In this document: one piece after another, positions 32,898-40,995 of the stretch | How positions within the stretch are numbered: position 1 is the stretch's first letter | How the letters are laid out: every line of letters starts with the position of its first letter | Assembly: GCA_038184435.1 (NCBI GenBank) | Contig: CP116227.1 | Coordinates: 3,563,501 to 3,627,500 of the forward strand | DNA: 64,000 nucleotides | Reading direction: 5' to 3' | Source of the DNA: Nocardioides alkalitolerans | GTDB taxonomy: Bacteria; Actinomycetota; Actinomycetes; Propionibacteriales; Nocardioidaceae | Translations under genes and position numbers: made by a program | Notes under the pieces: model-generated | Database searches by the model: none | What the model saw: the letters and a program-made list of their open reading frames with translations, nothing else | What the model was told of the DNA's origin: nothing

Positions 32898-34946
32898 TCA
32901 GGCGTGCTTCCGCGGCCACCAGAACCGCTCGCCGAGCAGGCGCACGATCGCCGGTACGACGACGGTGCGGACCAGCAGCGTGTCGAGCAGCACGCCGATG
33001 CAGATGACGACGCCCAGCTGGGCCAGCACGACGAGCGGCAGCACGCCGAGCACGGCGAACACGGCCGCCAGCAGGATGCCCGCGCTGGTGATGACGCCGC
33101 CGGTCGCGCCCAGCGCCCGCAGCACGCCCTCGCGGGTGCCGTGCGCGCGTGCCTCCTCGCGGGTGCGGGTGACGAGGAAGATGTTGTAGTCGATGCCGAG
33201 CGCCACGAGGAACAGGAACGCGAACAGCGGCACGTTGCCGGCCAGGTTCTCGAAGCCGAGCAGCCCGGTGAAGATCCACCACGAGGCGCCGAGGGCGGCG
33301 GCGAAGGTGGCGACCACGGTGCCGACGAGGATCACCGGCGCCAGGACCGAGCGCAGCAGCAGCCCCAGCACGCCGAGCACCAGCAGCAGGATCAGCGGCA
33401 GGATGACGAGGCGGTCGCGGGCGTTGCCGTCGGCCTCGTCGAGCGAGTCGGCCGACGCGCCGCCGACGTGGGTGTCGGGGAAGTCCGCCAGTGCGGAGCG
33501 CAGGTCCTCCACGGTCGCCTCGGCGGCGTCGCTCCCCGGCGTGCTCGCCAGGGTCACGTCGAGCTGCGTGACGCCCGCGCCCTCGTTGGTCACGCGCACC
33601 GCGTCGACCCCGTCGACGCCCTCGACGGCGGCGCTCACCTCGTCGGCGTCGGCCCGGGTGACGACCTGGGTGGGCTCCGCCGTACCCGCCGGGAACGACT
33701 CCGCGATCCGCTCGCTGGCGGTGATCGCCTCGGGGGTGTCGAGGAACTGCTCCGAGGTGCCGAGACCGGTGGAGATCTGGGTCGTGCCCGCGGCCAGGGC
33801 GACGAGGAGCACGGCCGAGCCGGCGACGTACGCCGCGGGGCGGCGCGCCACCACGTCACCGATGCGCCGCCAGGTGGAGCGGCTCTCCGCGAGCACGACG
33901 TCCCCGTGCTTCGGGGCGGTCGGCCAGAAGATCCAGCGGCCGAAGCAGACGAGGGCGGCGGGGAGCACGAGCAGCACGAAGAGGGCCGCGACGGTGATGC
34001 CGACGGCGCAGGCGATGCCGAGACCGCGGGTGGTCGGGGTCAGGGACAGCACGAGGGTGAGCACGCCGACGACCACGGTGGACGCACTGGTGAGCACGGC
34101 CTCGGCGGTGTGGCGGAGCGCCACCTCCATCGCGGCGAACCGGTCCTCGCGGGAGCGGAGCTCGTCGCGGTAGCGGCTGATGAGCAGCAACGCGTAGTTG
34201 CTGCCCGCGCCGAAGACGAGCACCGACAGGATGCCGACCGTCGACTCGTCCCAGGCGACGTCCAGCAGCGCGAGCACCCTGGTGGCGAGCACCGCGGCGA
34301 GGCGGTCGGCGGCGCCGACGACCAGCAGGGGCACGACCCAGAGGATCGGGCTGCGGTAGGTGACGACGAGCAGCACCGCGACGACCAGCGCGGTGATCGC
34401 CAGCAGGCGCAGGTCGGCGCCCTCGAAGACGGCCGCCAGGTCGGCCTGGATGCCCGCCGGCCCGGTGACCTGGGCGGTCAGTCCGTCGGGCACGTCGGCG
34501 TCGAGCCGGTCCCGCAGGTCGGTGACGGCGTCGGAGACCTCCGTGGCCGTGGACGCCTCGAGCGGCACGACGGCGATCGCCGCGGTGCCGTCCTCCGCGG
34601 GCTGGAGCGTCGGCGCACCCCCGGTGAGCTCGGCGACGAGGCCCTCGAGCTCGGGGATGCGGTCGCCCAGCTGCCCATCGTCGTCGGCGGTGAACAGCAC
34701 GACCGCGACGGTGCCGTCCTGCTCGGGCAGGTCCTCGGCGAGCTCGAGCGCGGCGGTGCTGTCGGCCCCGGCGGGCACGTTGTCGAGCGGCGTGCGGTCG
34801 CGCTCGCCCTCGCCGAGACCGATGAGCGCGCCGGCCAGCAGGAGCGGCAGGAGGGCGACGAGCCACGAGGTGCGTCGCGCGACGACGACACCTCGCACGC
34901 GGCTCAGGAGGTGGGACACGGCAGACTCCTCGGGGGACGGGACCAT
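32898..34946 (-). CDS. MMPL/RND family transporter
   Basis: 682 aa from ATG at 34946; an open frame up to 34985 runs through the intergenic region and overlaps the MarR start, so it is rejected. The layout is duplicated RND: an N-terminal helix, an extracytoplasmic loop, a helix bundle at about 165-350, a second loop with repeated short-chain residues, and a final bundle ending in WWPRKHA. GIDYNIFLVTRTREEA is the MMPL signature in the second half. It is divergent from a MarR regulator with a shared 38-nt region and is probably an efflux pump under MarR control. Confidence 0.88.
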   Translation of the reverse strand: MVPSPEESAVSHLLSRVRGVVVARRTSWLVALLPLLLAGALIGLGEGERDRTPLDNVPAGADSTAALELAEDLPEQDGTVAVVLFTADDDGQLGDRIPELEGLVAELTGGAPTLQPAEDGTAAIAVVPLEASTATEVSDAVTDLRDRLDADVPDGLTAQVTGPAGIQADLAAVFEGADLRLLAITALVVAVLLVVTYRSPILWVVPLLVVGAADRLAAVLATRVLALLDVAWDESTVGILSVLVFGAGSNYALLLISRYRDELRSREDRFAAMEVALRHTAEAVLTSASTVVVGVLTLVLSLTPTTRGLGIACAVGITVAALFVLLVLPAALVCFGRWIFWPTAPKHGDVVLAESRSTWRRIGDVVARRPAAYVAGSAVLLVALAAGTTQISTGLGTSEQFLDTPEAITASERIAESFPAGTAEPTQVVTRADADEVSAAVEGVDGVDAVRVTNEGAGVTQLDVTLASTPGSDAAEATVEDLRSALADFPDTHVGGASADSLDEADGNARDRLVILPLILLLVLGVLGLLLRSVLAPVILVGTVVATFAAALGASWWIFTGLLGFENLAGNVPLFAFLFLVALGIDYNIFLVTRTREEARAHGTREGVLRALGATGGVITSAGILLAAVFAVLGVLPLVVLAQLGVVICIGVLLDTLLVRTVVVPAIVRLLGERFWWPRKHA

Positions 34947-34958
34947 ATGCTTCACGAA

Positions 34959-34980
34959 GTTAACCACTAAGGCGGTGAAC
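34959..34980. promoter_or_regulatory. Candidate MarR operator
   Basis: An imperfect inverted repeat GTTAACC-N8-GGTGAAC (6 of 7 pairs) lies in the 38-nt gap between the divergent MMPL and marR starts. A repressor here would block both promoters. Confidence 0.4.
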
Positions 34981-34984
34981 AACA

Positions 34985-35458
34985 ATGGCCGGGGAGCTCA
35001 GGCCGGGGTGGCACACATCCGAGACGCTCGAGGCGCTGCGGGTGCTGCTCGACCGCGGCACCGCCGTCCACCGCGTCGTCGCGCGGGGCGCAGGCCTGGG
35101 CGACCACGAGATGGCCGTGCTCCAGCACCTCGTCCCCGGGCCCGTGGGGCCCGCCGAGATCGCCCGCCGACTCGAGGTCACCTCGGCCGCGGCGACGGGG
35201 ATCGTGGACCGGCTCGTGGCGCGGGGGTACGCCGAGCGTCGGCCCCACGCGGCCGACCGGCGCCGCACGGAGGTGCACCTGACCGAGACGGGGCGCGCCG
35301 AGGTGCGCGGGCACCTCATGCCGATGTTCCGCGCCGTCGTGGCGCTCGACGACCAGTTCGACGAGGCCGAGCGGGCCGTCGTCGCCCGCTACCTGCGGGG
35401 TGCCATCGCGGCGCTGGACGAGGTGGCGGGGCGGGGTGCCGACCAGCGGGGCGCCTGA
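34985..35458 (+). CDS. MarR family transcriptional regulator
   Basis: 157 aa. The winged HTH is visible as VGPAEIARRLEVTSAAATGIVDRLVARGYAERRPHAADRRRTEVHLTETG, with the Asp-Arg-Arg wing typical of MarR. The terminal helix mediates dimerisation. Divergent from an MMPL exporter, which it probably represses, releasing it on ligand binding. A palindromic terminator separates it from the convergent ppgK gene. Confidence 0.9.
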   Translation: MAGELRPGWHTSETLEALRVLLDRGTAVHRVVARGAGLGDHEMAVLQHLVPGPVGPAEIARRLEVTSAAATGIVDRLVARGYAERRPHAADRRRTEVHLTETGRAEVRGHLMPMFRAVVALDDQFDEAERAVVARYLRGAIAALDEVAGRGADQRGA

Positions 35459-35479
35459 CCCGCGGCGTACCCGACCCCG

Positions 35480-35527
35480 GGACGTCATACGAAGCGGCGG
35501 CCCCGGCGAGCGCAACGAATGACGTCC
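35480..35527. terminator. Inverted repeat between marR and ppgK
   Basis: GGACGTCAT (35480-35488) pairs with ATGACGTCC (35519-35527) across a 30-nt loop with weak internal symmetry. It lies between convergent genes. A modest bidirectional terminator candidate. Confidence 0.4.
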
Positions 35528-35546
35528 GGAAGGGGGCGAGGGTGGC

Positions 35547-36320
35547 TCAGGCCCGGCTCGCCGCCAGCGCCGCGCCGACGATGCCCGCGGCGTTGCGCAG
35601 CTGCGCGGGCACGATCGGCGTCTGGATGTCGATCATCGACAGGAACTTGTCGGCCTTCTTGCTGACCCCGCCGCCGACGACGAGCAGGTCGGGCGAGAAC
35701 AGCCCCTCGAGCGCGCGGTAGAACACCGTCAGCCGCCGGGCCCACTCCTCCCAGGAGAGCTCCTCCCGCTCGCGCGCGCTGTTGGCCGCCCACGACTCGG
35801 CGTGCACGGCGATCGGGTCGTGCTTGCGGCGTACCTCGTCGTCGAGCTCCAGCCACAGGTGGCCGAGCTCGGCGTTGGGCACGAGGGTGCCGTCGTGGAC
35901 GAGGGCCCCGCCGATGCCCGTGCCCAGGGTGGTGACGACGACGAGGCCGGCGGTGCCACGGGCCGCGCCGTACGTCGCTTCCGCGAGGCCCGCCGCGTCG
36001 GCGTCGTTGAGCACGTGGACCGGCCGGCCCAGCGCGCCGGAGACGAGGGCCGCTGCGTCGGTGCCGATCCAGCTGGCGTCGATGTTGGCCGCCGAGCCGA
36101 TCACGCCGTGCCGCACGATGCCGGGCACGGTGAGCCCCACCGGCGAGTCGCCGGGGAAGGCCTCCGAGAGCTGCTCGAGCACGACGGCGACGTTGTCGGG
36201 CGTCGACGCCTCCGGGGTGGGGATCCGCACGCGCTCCGCGGCGAAGGTGCCGGTCGTGAGGTCCACGGGCGCGGCCTTGATCCCGCTGCCGCCGAAGTCG
36301 ATGCCGAGGGGGAGCTGCAT
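35547..36320 (-). CDS. ppgK: Polyphosphate glucokinase
   Basis: 257 aa ROK-family kinase. LGIDFGGSGIKAAPVD is the phosphate-1 motif, followed by LTVPGI, the catalytic Asp in HVLNDADAAGLAE, TTLGTGIGGAL, and the C-terminal LVVGGGVSKKADKF. It phosphorylates glucose using polyphosphate (and often ATP). The length and motifs match actinobacterial PpgK. Single gene, minus strand, convergent with marR. Confidence 0.93.
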   Translation of the reverse strand: MQLPLGIDFGGSGIKAAPVDLTTGTFAAERVRIPTPEASTPDNVAVVLEQLSEAFPGDSPVGLTVPGIVRHGVIGSAANIDASWIGTDAAALVSGALGRPVHVLNDADAAGLAEATYGAARGTAGLVVVTTLGTGIGGALVHDGTLVPNAELGHLWLELDDEVRRKHDPIAVHAESWAANSAREREELSWEEWARRLTVFYRALEGLFSPDLLVVGGGVSKKADKFLSMIDIQTPIVPAQLRNAAGIVGAALAASRA

Positions 36321-36459
36321 CCGCTCAGGCTAGTGGCGCGGCGCCGATGAGTCTGCGTCGCGGGCCGGGTCGGAGCGGGCACGGGCGGGAAAGGGGTCGA
36401 CCCGACCCCCGTCGTACCGCTTCACTCTCCACAGCACCACCGACGAACAGGGAGACCGG

Positions 36460-37473
36460 ATGATCGAGGCACGGGGGCTCGTGCAGACCTTCCTCACGGG
36501 TCAGGGCCGCAAGAAGACCGAGGTGCACGCCGTCGCCGGCGTGGACCTCGACGTCGCCGAGGGCGAGGTCGTCGGGTTCCTCGGCCCGAACGGCGCCGGC
36601 AAGACGACGACGCTCCGCATGCTGACGACGTTGCTGAAGCCGACGGCCGGTACGGCGCGGGTGGCGGGCTACGACGTCGCGACGCAGGCCGTGCAGGTAC
36701 GTCGCGCGATCGGCTACGTCTCCCAGGTGGGCTCGACGTTCTCGGGCGCGTACGCCGGGGACGAGGTCGTCGACCACGCGATGCTCTACGGGATGACCCG
36801 CCGAGCGGCGCACGCGAAGGGGCAGGAGCTGTTCGCGCAGCTCGACCTCGAGGGGCTGTGGCGGCGCATGCCGAAGAACATGTCGGGCGGGCAGAAGCGA
36901 CGCCTCGACATCGTGATGGGGCTCGTCCACGAGCCGGGGCTGGTGTTCCTCGACGAGCCGACGACCGGCCTCGACCCGCAGGCCCGCGCCAACCTGTGGG
37001 AGCACATCCGCGGGCTGCGGGACCGGCGGGGCGCGACGGTGTTCCTGACGACGCACTACCTCGACGAGGCCGACGCGCTCGCCGACCGCATCGTCATCAT
37101 CGACAAGGGCCGCATCGTCGCCTCCGACACGGCCGACAACCTGAAGGCGCAGGTCGCCGGCGACCTCGTCGACCTCGAGGTGGCCACGCTCGACCAGGTG
37201 ACCGTCGCCGCCGAGCGGCTCGGTGCCATCGGCGAGCAGCTCGAGGTGGCCGACCGGCACGTCCGGGCGCGGGTGCCGCGGGCGGGACGCGCCGTTCCCG
37301 GCCTGCTGCGGGAGCTCGACGCCTCCGGCGTCACCCTCGACTCGATCGAGGTGCTCCGCCCGACGCTCGACGACGTGTTCCTCACCCTCACCGGACGCTC
37401 CCTGCGCGACGCGGAGGGCGACGCGCCGCCCGAGGATCCCGAGACCGCCCAGCTGGAAGGAGCCGGCCGATGA
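36460..37473 (+). CDS. Daunorubicin-resistance-type ABC transporter ATPase (DrrA-like)
   Basis: 337 aa. Walker A GPNGAGKT at 42-49, signature MSGGQKRR at 141-148, Walker B LVFLDEP near 164, and the switch His in FLTTHYLDEADAL. The C-terminal 80 residues form the DrrA-type extension ending with LRPTLDDVFLTLTGRSLRD. It energises the permease encoded next (4-nt overlap ATGA). It probably exports a drug or lipid-like compound. The gap to the divergent ppgK gene is about 140 nt. Confidence 0.93.
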   Translation: MIEARGLVQTFLTGQGRKKTEVHAVAGVDLDVAEGEVVGFLGPNGAGKTTTLRMLTTLLKPTAGTARVAGYDVATQAVQVRRAIGYVSQVGSTFSGAYAGDEVVDHAMLYGMTRRAAHAKGQELFAQLDLEGLWRRMPKNMSGGQKRRLDIVMGLVHEPGLVFLDEPTTGLDPQARANLWEHIRGLRDRRGATVFLTTHYLDEADALADRIVIIDKGRIVASDTADNLKAQVAGDLVDLEVATLDQVTVAAERLGAIGEQLEVADRHVRARVPRAGRAVPGLLRELDASGVTLDSIEVLRPTLDDVFLTLTGRSLRDAEGDAPPEDPETAQLEGAGR

Positions 37474-38294
37474 CCGCCGCGCCGTCCGTGTCCGTGCCCA
37501 CCGGTCGCACCGAGGTCGACGGCCTCGAGCCCAACGGCCTCGTGCGCGACGCGCTCATCGTCTACCGGCGCCAGATCCGGATGAACCTCCGCAACCCCGC
37601 GTGGGTGCTCATCGGGGTCATGCAGCCGGTCCTCTACCTCGTGCTCTTCGGGCCGCTGCTCAAGCCGCTCGTCGGGTCGTTCGACCTGCCGACGGACAAC
37701 CCGTACACGTTCCTCGTCCCCGGCCTCCTCGTGCAGCTCGGCATGTTCGGGGCGTTCTTCGCCGGCTTCGGCCTCATCGCCGAGTGGCGCGAGGGCGTGG
37801 TCGAGGCGGAGCGCGTCACGCCGGCCAGCCGCACCGCGCTGCTCGTCGGGCGCCTGGCCCGGGACCTGTCCCTGCTGCTGACGCAGGCGATGATCCTGGT
37901 GGGGCTCGGCTACTGGATGGGCATGCGGGGCGACGTGCTCGGCGTCGTCGCGGGCATCGTCATCACCCTCGCGATCGGCGGCGCCTGCGCGGCGGCGTCC
38001 AACGCGCTCGCGCTGACGACGAAGAGCGAGGACGTCATGGCGCCGATCATCAACATGGTGATGATGCCGGTGCTGCTGCTCAGCGGGATCATGCTGCCGA
38101 TGACCCTCGGGCCCGCCTGGCTGGAGTCGGTCAGCGACTTCATGCCGTTCCGGTGGGTCACCGACGCGGTGCGCTCGACGTTCCTCGGCGACTTCGGGTC
38201 GAGCGGCGTGATGTGGGGCGTGACCTGGGCCGTCGCCCTGCTCGCCCTCGGCGTCTGGTGGGGGACGGCGGTGTTCCGCAAGGAGAACTCGTGA
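37470..38294 (+). CDS. ABC-2 type transporter permease (DrrB-like)
   Basis: 274 aa from ATG at 37470, coupled to the ATPase gene. Six hydrophobic segments and the ABC-2 signature near the end (MLPMTLGPAWLESVSDFMPFRWVTDAVRS). It forms the export channel with the upstream ATPase. A tripartite palindrome element follows directly (38301-38394), separating it from the convergent asparaginase gene. Confidence 0.92.
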   Translation: MTAAPSVSVPTGRTEVDGLEPNGLVRDALIVYRRQIRMNLRNPAWVLIGVMQPVLYLVLFGPLLKPLVGSFDLPTDNPYTFLVPGLLVQLGMFGAFFAGFGLIAEWREGVVEAERVTPASRTALLVGRLARDLSLLLTQAMILVGLGYWMGMRGDVLGVVAGIVITLAIGGACAAASNALALTTKSEDVMAPIINMVMMPVLLLSGIMLPMTLGPAWLESVSDFMPFRWVTDAVRSTFLGDFGSSGVMWGVTWAVALLALGVWWGTAVFRKENS

Positions 38295-38300
38295 GGGGCC

Positions 38301-38394
38301 GGTCGGTTCCCCGGCTAGCCGGGGAACACGCCACTTAGACCATCAACGTTGATGGTCAAAGCGGTCGGTTCCCCGGCTAGCCGGGGAACCGACC
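38301..38394. repeat. Tripartite palindrome element, copy 1
   Basis: Three perfect palindromes: left, 22 bp at 38306-38327 (core CCCCGGCTAGCCGGGG); centre, 20 bp at 38338-38357 (GACCATCAACGTTGATGGTC); right, 32 bp at 38363-38394 with the same core as the left plus flanks GGTCGGTT/AACCGACC. Their centres are 31 bp apart on both sides. A second element with the same parts and the same spacing is at 57341-57430. It lies between convergent genes. It may act as a bidirectional terminator, but the structure suggests a specific repetitive element. Confidence 0.85.
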
Positions 38395-38429
38395 ACTTTG
38401 CACGTCAACCAACCGGTGAGGGTCGGGGC

Positions 38430-39347
38430 TCAGGCGGCGAAGGCGGCGCGCAGGGCGGCGTCGTCCGCGCCGGCGGCCACGAGCGACGCGAGCAGCACCC
38501 GCGCCTGGCCGGGACGCAGCAGGCGGGCCAGCACCGCCCCGGCGGCCGCGAGGTCGTGACCACCGCCGCCCCCGCCGTACCCCGCCGACAGCTCGCCCTC
38601 GGGGACGCGCGTGGAGACCACGACCGGTACGCCGCGGGCGACGGCTCGCCGTACCCCGTCGACCACGGCGGGCGTGGCGTTGCCGGCGCCGAGCCCGACG
38701 AGCACGAGGCCGTGCGCGCCGGCCGCGAGGCTGGCGTCGAGGTGGGTGGCGTCCCCGCCGGGGTGGACGGCCACCAGGTCGACCCGGACGCCGTCGACGC
38801 GCGCGGGCAGGTGCGGGAGCCGGCCGAGGCCCGGGGTGTCGACGAACCCGTCGATCGCGTCGGTGCTGCGCTTGGCGAGACCGGCCGCGCGGAGCACGCG
38901 CCCGCCCATCGCCACGAGGACCCCCCGGTCCGGGCTACCGGCGCCCGAGGCCACCGCGAGCGCCGCGCGGAGGTTGGCCGGGCCGTCGGCGTCGGGGGCG
39001 TCGGCCGTGCGCTGGGCGCCGGTGACGACGATCGGGCGGAGGTCGCGGTGCTGCAGGTCGAGCAGGAGCGCGGTCTCCTCCATGGCGTCGGTGCCGTGCA
39101 CCACGACGACGCCCTGGCAGGTCGGGTCGGCTAGCTGCTCGCCCACCGCGTCGCTGATCCGCTGCATGTCCGCGAGCGTCAGGACAGCGGAGTCCTTGGC
39201 GAGGAGGTCGACGACCCGCACGGCCGGACCGCCGGGCGCCACCGCGCCCGCGAGCAGGTCGGAGGCGGCCAGCACGGGGGTGCTGGCGCCGTCCGTGCCG
39301 CGGACGCTGGCGATCGTGCCGCCGGTCGTGACCAGGGCGACCGTCAC
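38430..39347 (-). CDS. L-asparaginase (type I-like, cytoplasmic)
   Basis: 305 aa from GTG at 39347, overlapping the permease stop by 4 nt. VTTGGTIAS (about 6-14) holds the nucleophilic Thr, and VVVHGTDAMEETAL holds the second catalytic Thr-Asp pair. There is no signal peptide. It hydrolyses asparagine to aspartate and ammonia. It is coupled to an amino-acid permease, with the aspartase gene divergent to both, giving a route from asparagine to fumarate. Confidence 0.92.
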   Translation of the reverse strand: MTVALVTTGGTIASVRGTDGASTPVLAASDLLAGAVAPGGPAVRVVDLLAKDSAVLTLADMQRISDAVGEQLADPTCQGVVVVHGTDAMEETALLLDLQHRDLRPIVVTGAQRTADAPDADGPANLRAALAVASGAGSPDRGVLVAMGGRVLRAAGLAKRSTDAIDGFVDTPGLGRLPHLPARVDGVRVDLVAVHPGGDATHLDASLAAGAHGLVLVGLGAGNATPAVVDGVRRAVARGVPVVVSTRVPEGELSAGYGGGGGGHDLAAAGAVLARLLRPGQARVLLASLVAAGADDAALRAAFAA

Positions 39348-40804
39348 TCGGGACTCCTCTCGGGGGCGAGGCCGCGCTCGGCGGCGAGGGCCGCGATCCG
39401 TCCGCGGCAGCGGAACCATCCCACCACGAGTGCGGGCCCGATGAGGCCGATGGAGGCGACGGTCCACGTGCCGATGGGGTCGTCGAACGCCATGAGCACC
39501 ACCACGGCGAGGAGGAAGACGAGGGTCAGCAGGCCCGTGTACGGCGCGCCGAACATGCGGAACGACGGGCGCTCGAGCAGGCCCTGGCGGGCGCGCTGCC
39601 ACAGCTTCAGCTGGCACAGGATGATCACGGCCCAGGCGCTGATGATGCCGAGCGCCGAGAGGTTGAGGGCGATCTCGAACGCCTGCGACGGCACGATCGC
39701 GTTGAGCACGACGCCGAAGGCGGTGACGACGGCGGTGACCGCGATGCCGCCGTAGGGCACCCCGTTGCCGTTCATCTTCGCCAGCGCCGCGGGGGCAGAG
39801 CCCGAGACGGCCATCGAGTGGAGGATGCGGCCCGTGGAGTAGAGGCCGGCGTTGAGCGAGGAGAGCACGGCGGTCAGCACGACCAGGTTCATGATGATGT
39901 CCGCGCCCTCGACGCCGATCGAGCCGAAGAAGGTGACGAACGGGCTCTCCCCGGCGCTGTACGACGAGGCCGGCAGCAGCAGCGCGAGCAGCAGCACGGA
40001 GCCCACGTAGAACACGGCGAGCCGGATGATGACGGTGCGGATCGCGCGGGGCATGACCTCGCGGGCGTTCTGCGTCTCGCCGGCGGCGGTGCCGACGAGC
40101 TCGATCGAGGCGTAGGCGAACACGACGCCCTGCATGACCACGAAGGCGGGGAGCACGCCGTTGGGGAACAGCCCGCCGTGGTCGGTGATGAGCGAGAGGC
40201 CGGGCTGGTGGCCGTCGACCGGGGTGCCGAGCACGACGAAGCAGATGCCGACGACGAGGAAGGTCACGAGCGCGACCACCTTGACGAGCGCGAACCAGAA
40301 CTCGAGCTCGCCGAACACGGTGACGCTCAGGAGGTTCATGCCGAGCACCAGCACGAGCGCGATCATGGCGAAGACCCACTGGTCGACGGGGGCGAGCCAG
40401 TCGACGTACTGCTTGAAGAAGTTCATGTAGAGCCCGACCGCGGTGACGTCCGCGACGGAGGTCATCGCCCAGTTCAGCCAGTAGAGCCAGCCGGCGGCGA
40501 ACGCCATCTTCTCGCCGTAGAACTCGCGGGCGTAGGAGACGAAGGAGCCCGACGAGGGCCGGTGCACGATGAGCTCGCCCAGCGCGCGGAGCACGAGGAA
40601 GGCGAAGAAGCCGCAGAGCGCGTAGACGAGCACGAGCGCCGGGCCGGCGTCGGCGAGGCGTCCGCCGGCGCCCATGAAGAGGCCGGTGCCGATGGCGCCG
40701 CCGATGGCGATCATCTGGATCTGGCGCGGGCGGAGGCCCTGGCGGAAGCCCGCCTCCTCCTCCGGGTGCACGACGGGGGTCGTGCCGGTCTGGTCGGTCG
40801 TCAT
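39344..40804 (-). CDS. ansP: Amino acid permease, probable L-asparagine permease (AnsP-like)
   Basis: 486 aa, 12 predicted helices of the AAT branch of APC permeases. QMIAIGGAIGTGLFMGAG is the helix 1 substrate site, and ELVGTAAGETQNAREVMPRAIR is the helix 6-7 region. The name AnsP rests on family similarity plus the coupled asparaginase gene downstream (GTGA overlap) and divergent aspA; substrate specificity is not proven. Two copies of the motif GATCTGTnnnACAG lie in the shared 190-nt promoter region. Confidence 0.83.
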   Translation of the reverse strand: MTTDQTGTTPVVHPEEEAGFRQGLRPRQIQMIAIGGAIGTGLFMGAGGRLADAGPALVLVYALCGFFAFLVLRALGELIVHRPSSGSFVSYAREFYGEKMAFAAGWLYWLNWAMTSVADVTAVGLYMNFFKQYVDWLAPVDQWVFAMIALVLVLGMNLLSVTVFGELEFWFALVKVVALVTFLVVGICFVVLGTPVDGHQPGLSLITDHGGLFPNGVLPAFVVMQGVVFAYASIELVGTAAGETQNAREVMPRAIRTVIIRLAVFYVGSVLLLALLLPASSYSAGESPFVTFFGSIGVEGADIIMNLVVLTAVLSSLNAGLYSTGRILHSMAVSGSAPAALAKMNGNGVPYGGIAVTAVVTAFGVVLNAIVPSQAFEIALNLSALGIISAWAVIILCQLKLWQRARQGLLERPSFRMFGAPYTGLLTLVFLLAVVVLMAFDDPIGTWTVASIGLIGPALVVGWFRCRGRIAALAAERGLAPERSPE

Positions 40805-40849
40805 CTCAACCTCGCGGTCATCTGGGGGCCGATCTGCCAGGCTGTCAAC

Positions 40850-40863
40850 CTGTATGACAGATC
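40850..40863 (-). promoter_or_regulatory. Candidate GntR operator 1 (ansP side)
   Basis: On the minus strand this reads GATCTGTCATACAG, and CTGT-N3-ACAG is its palindromic core. It lies 46 nt before the permease start. It matches operator 2 in 12 of 14 positions in the opposite orientation. Confidence 0.6.
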
Positions 40864-40961
40864 ACATCGGCGGGAACGGTCGCACGGCGCGGCGGCGTGC
40901 GTCAAGACCCCGGTTCCGATGTACGGAGCGGTTGACCGCTGGTCGCCCCCGTGACACCCTG

Positions 40962-40975
40962 ATCTGTAAGACAGC
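40962..40975 (+). promoter_or_regulatory. Candidate GntR operator 2 (aspA side)
   Basis: GATCTGTAAGACAG, with the same CTGT-N3-ACAG core as operator 1, lies 20 nt before the aspA start. The FCD-type GntR protein encoded at 42450-43157 is the likely binder. Confidence 0.6.
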
Positions 40976-40995
40976 CTGACAGAAGGAAGCATCCC

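Noticed and set aside
38301..38394. Tripartite palindrome as insertion-sequence ends
   Set aside because: No transposase or target duplication is nearby, and the element is a compact symmetrical unit of about 95 bp.
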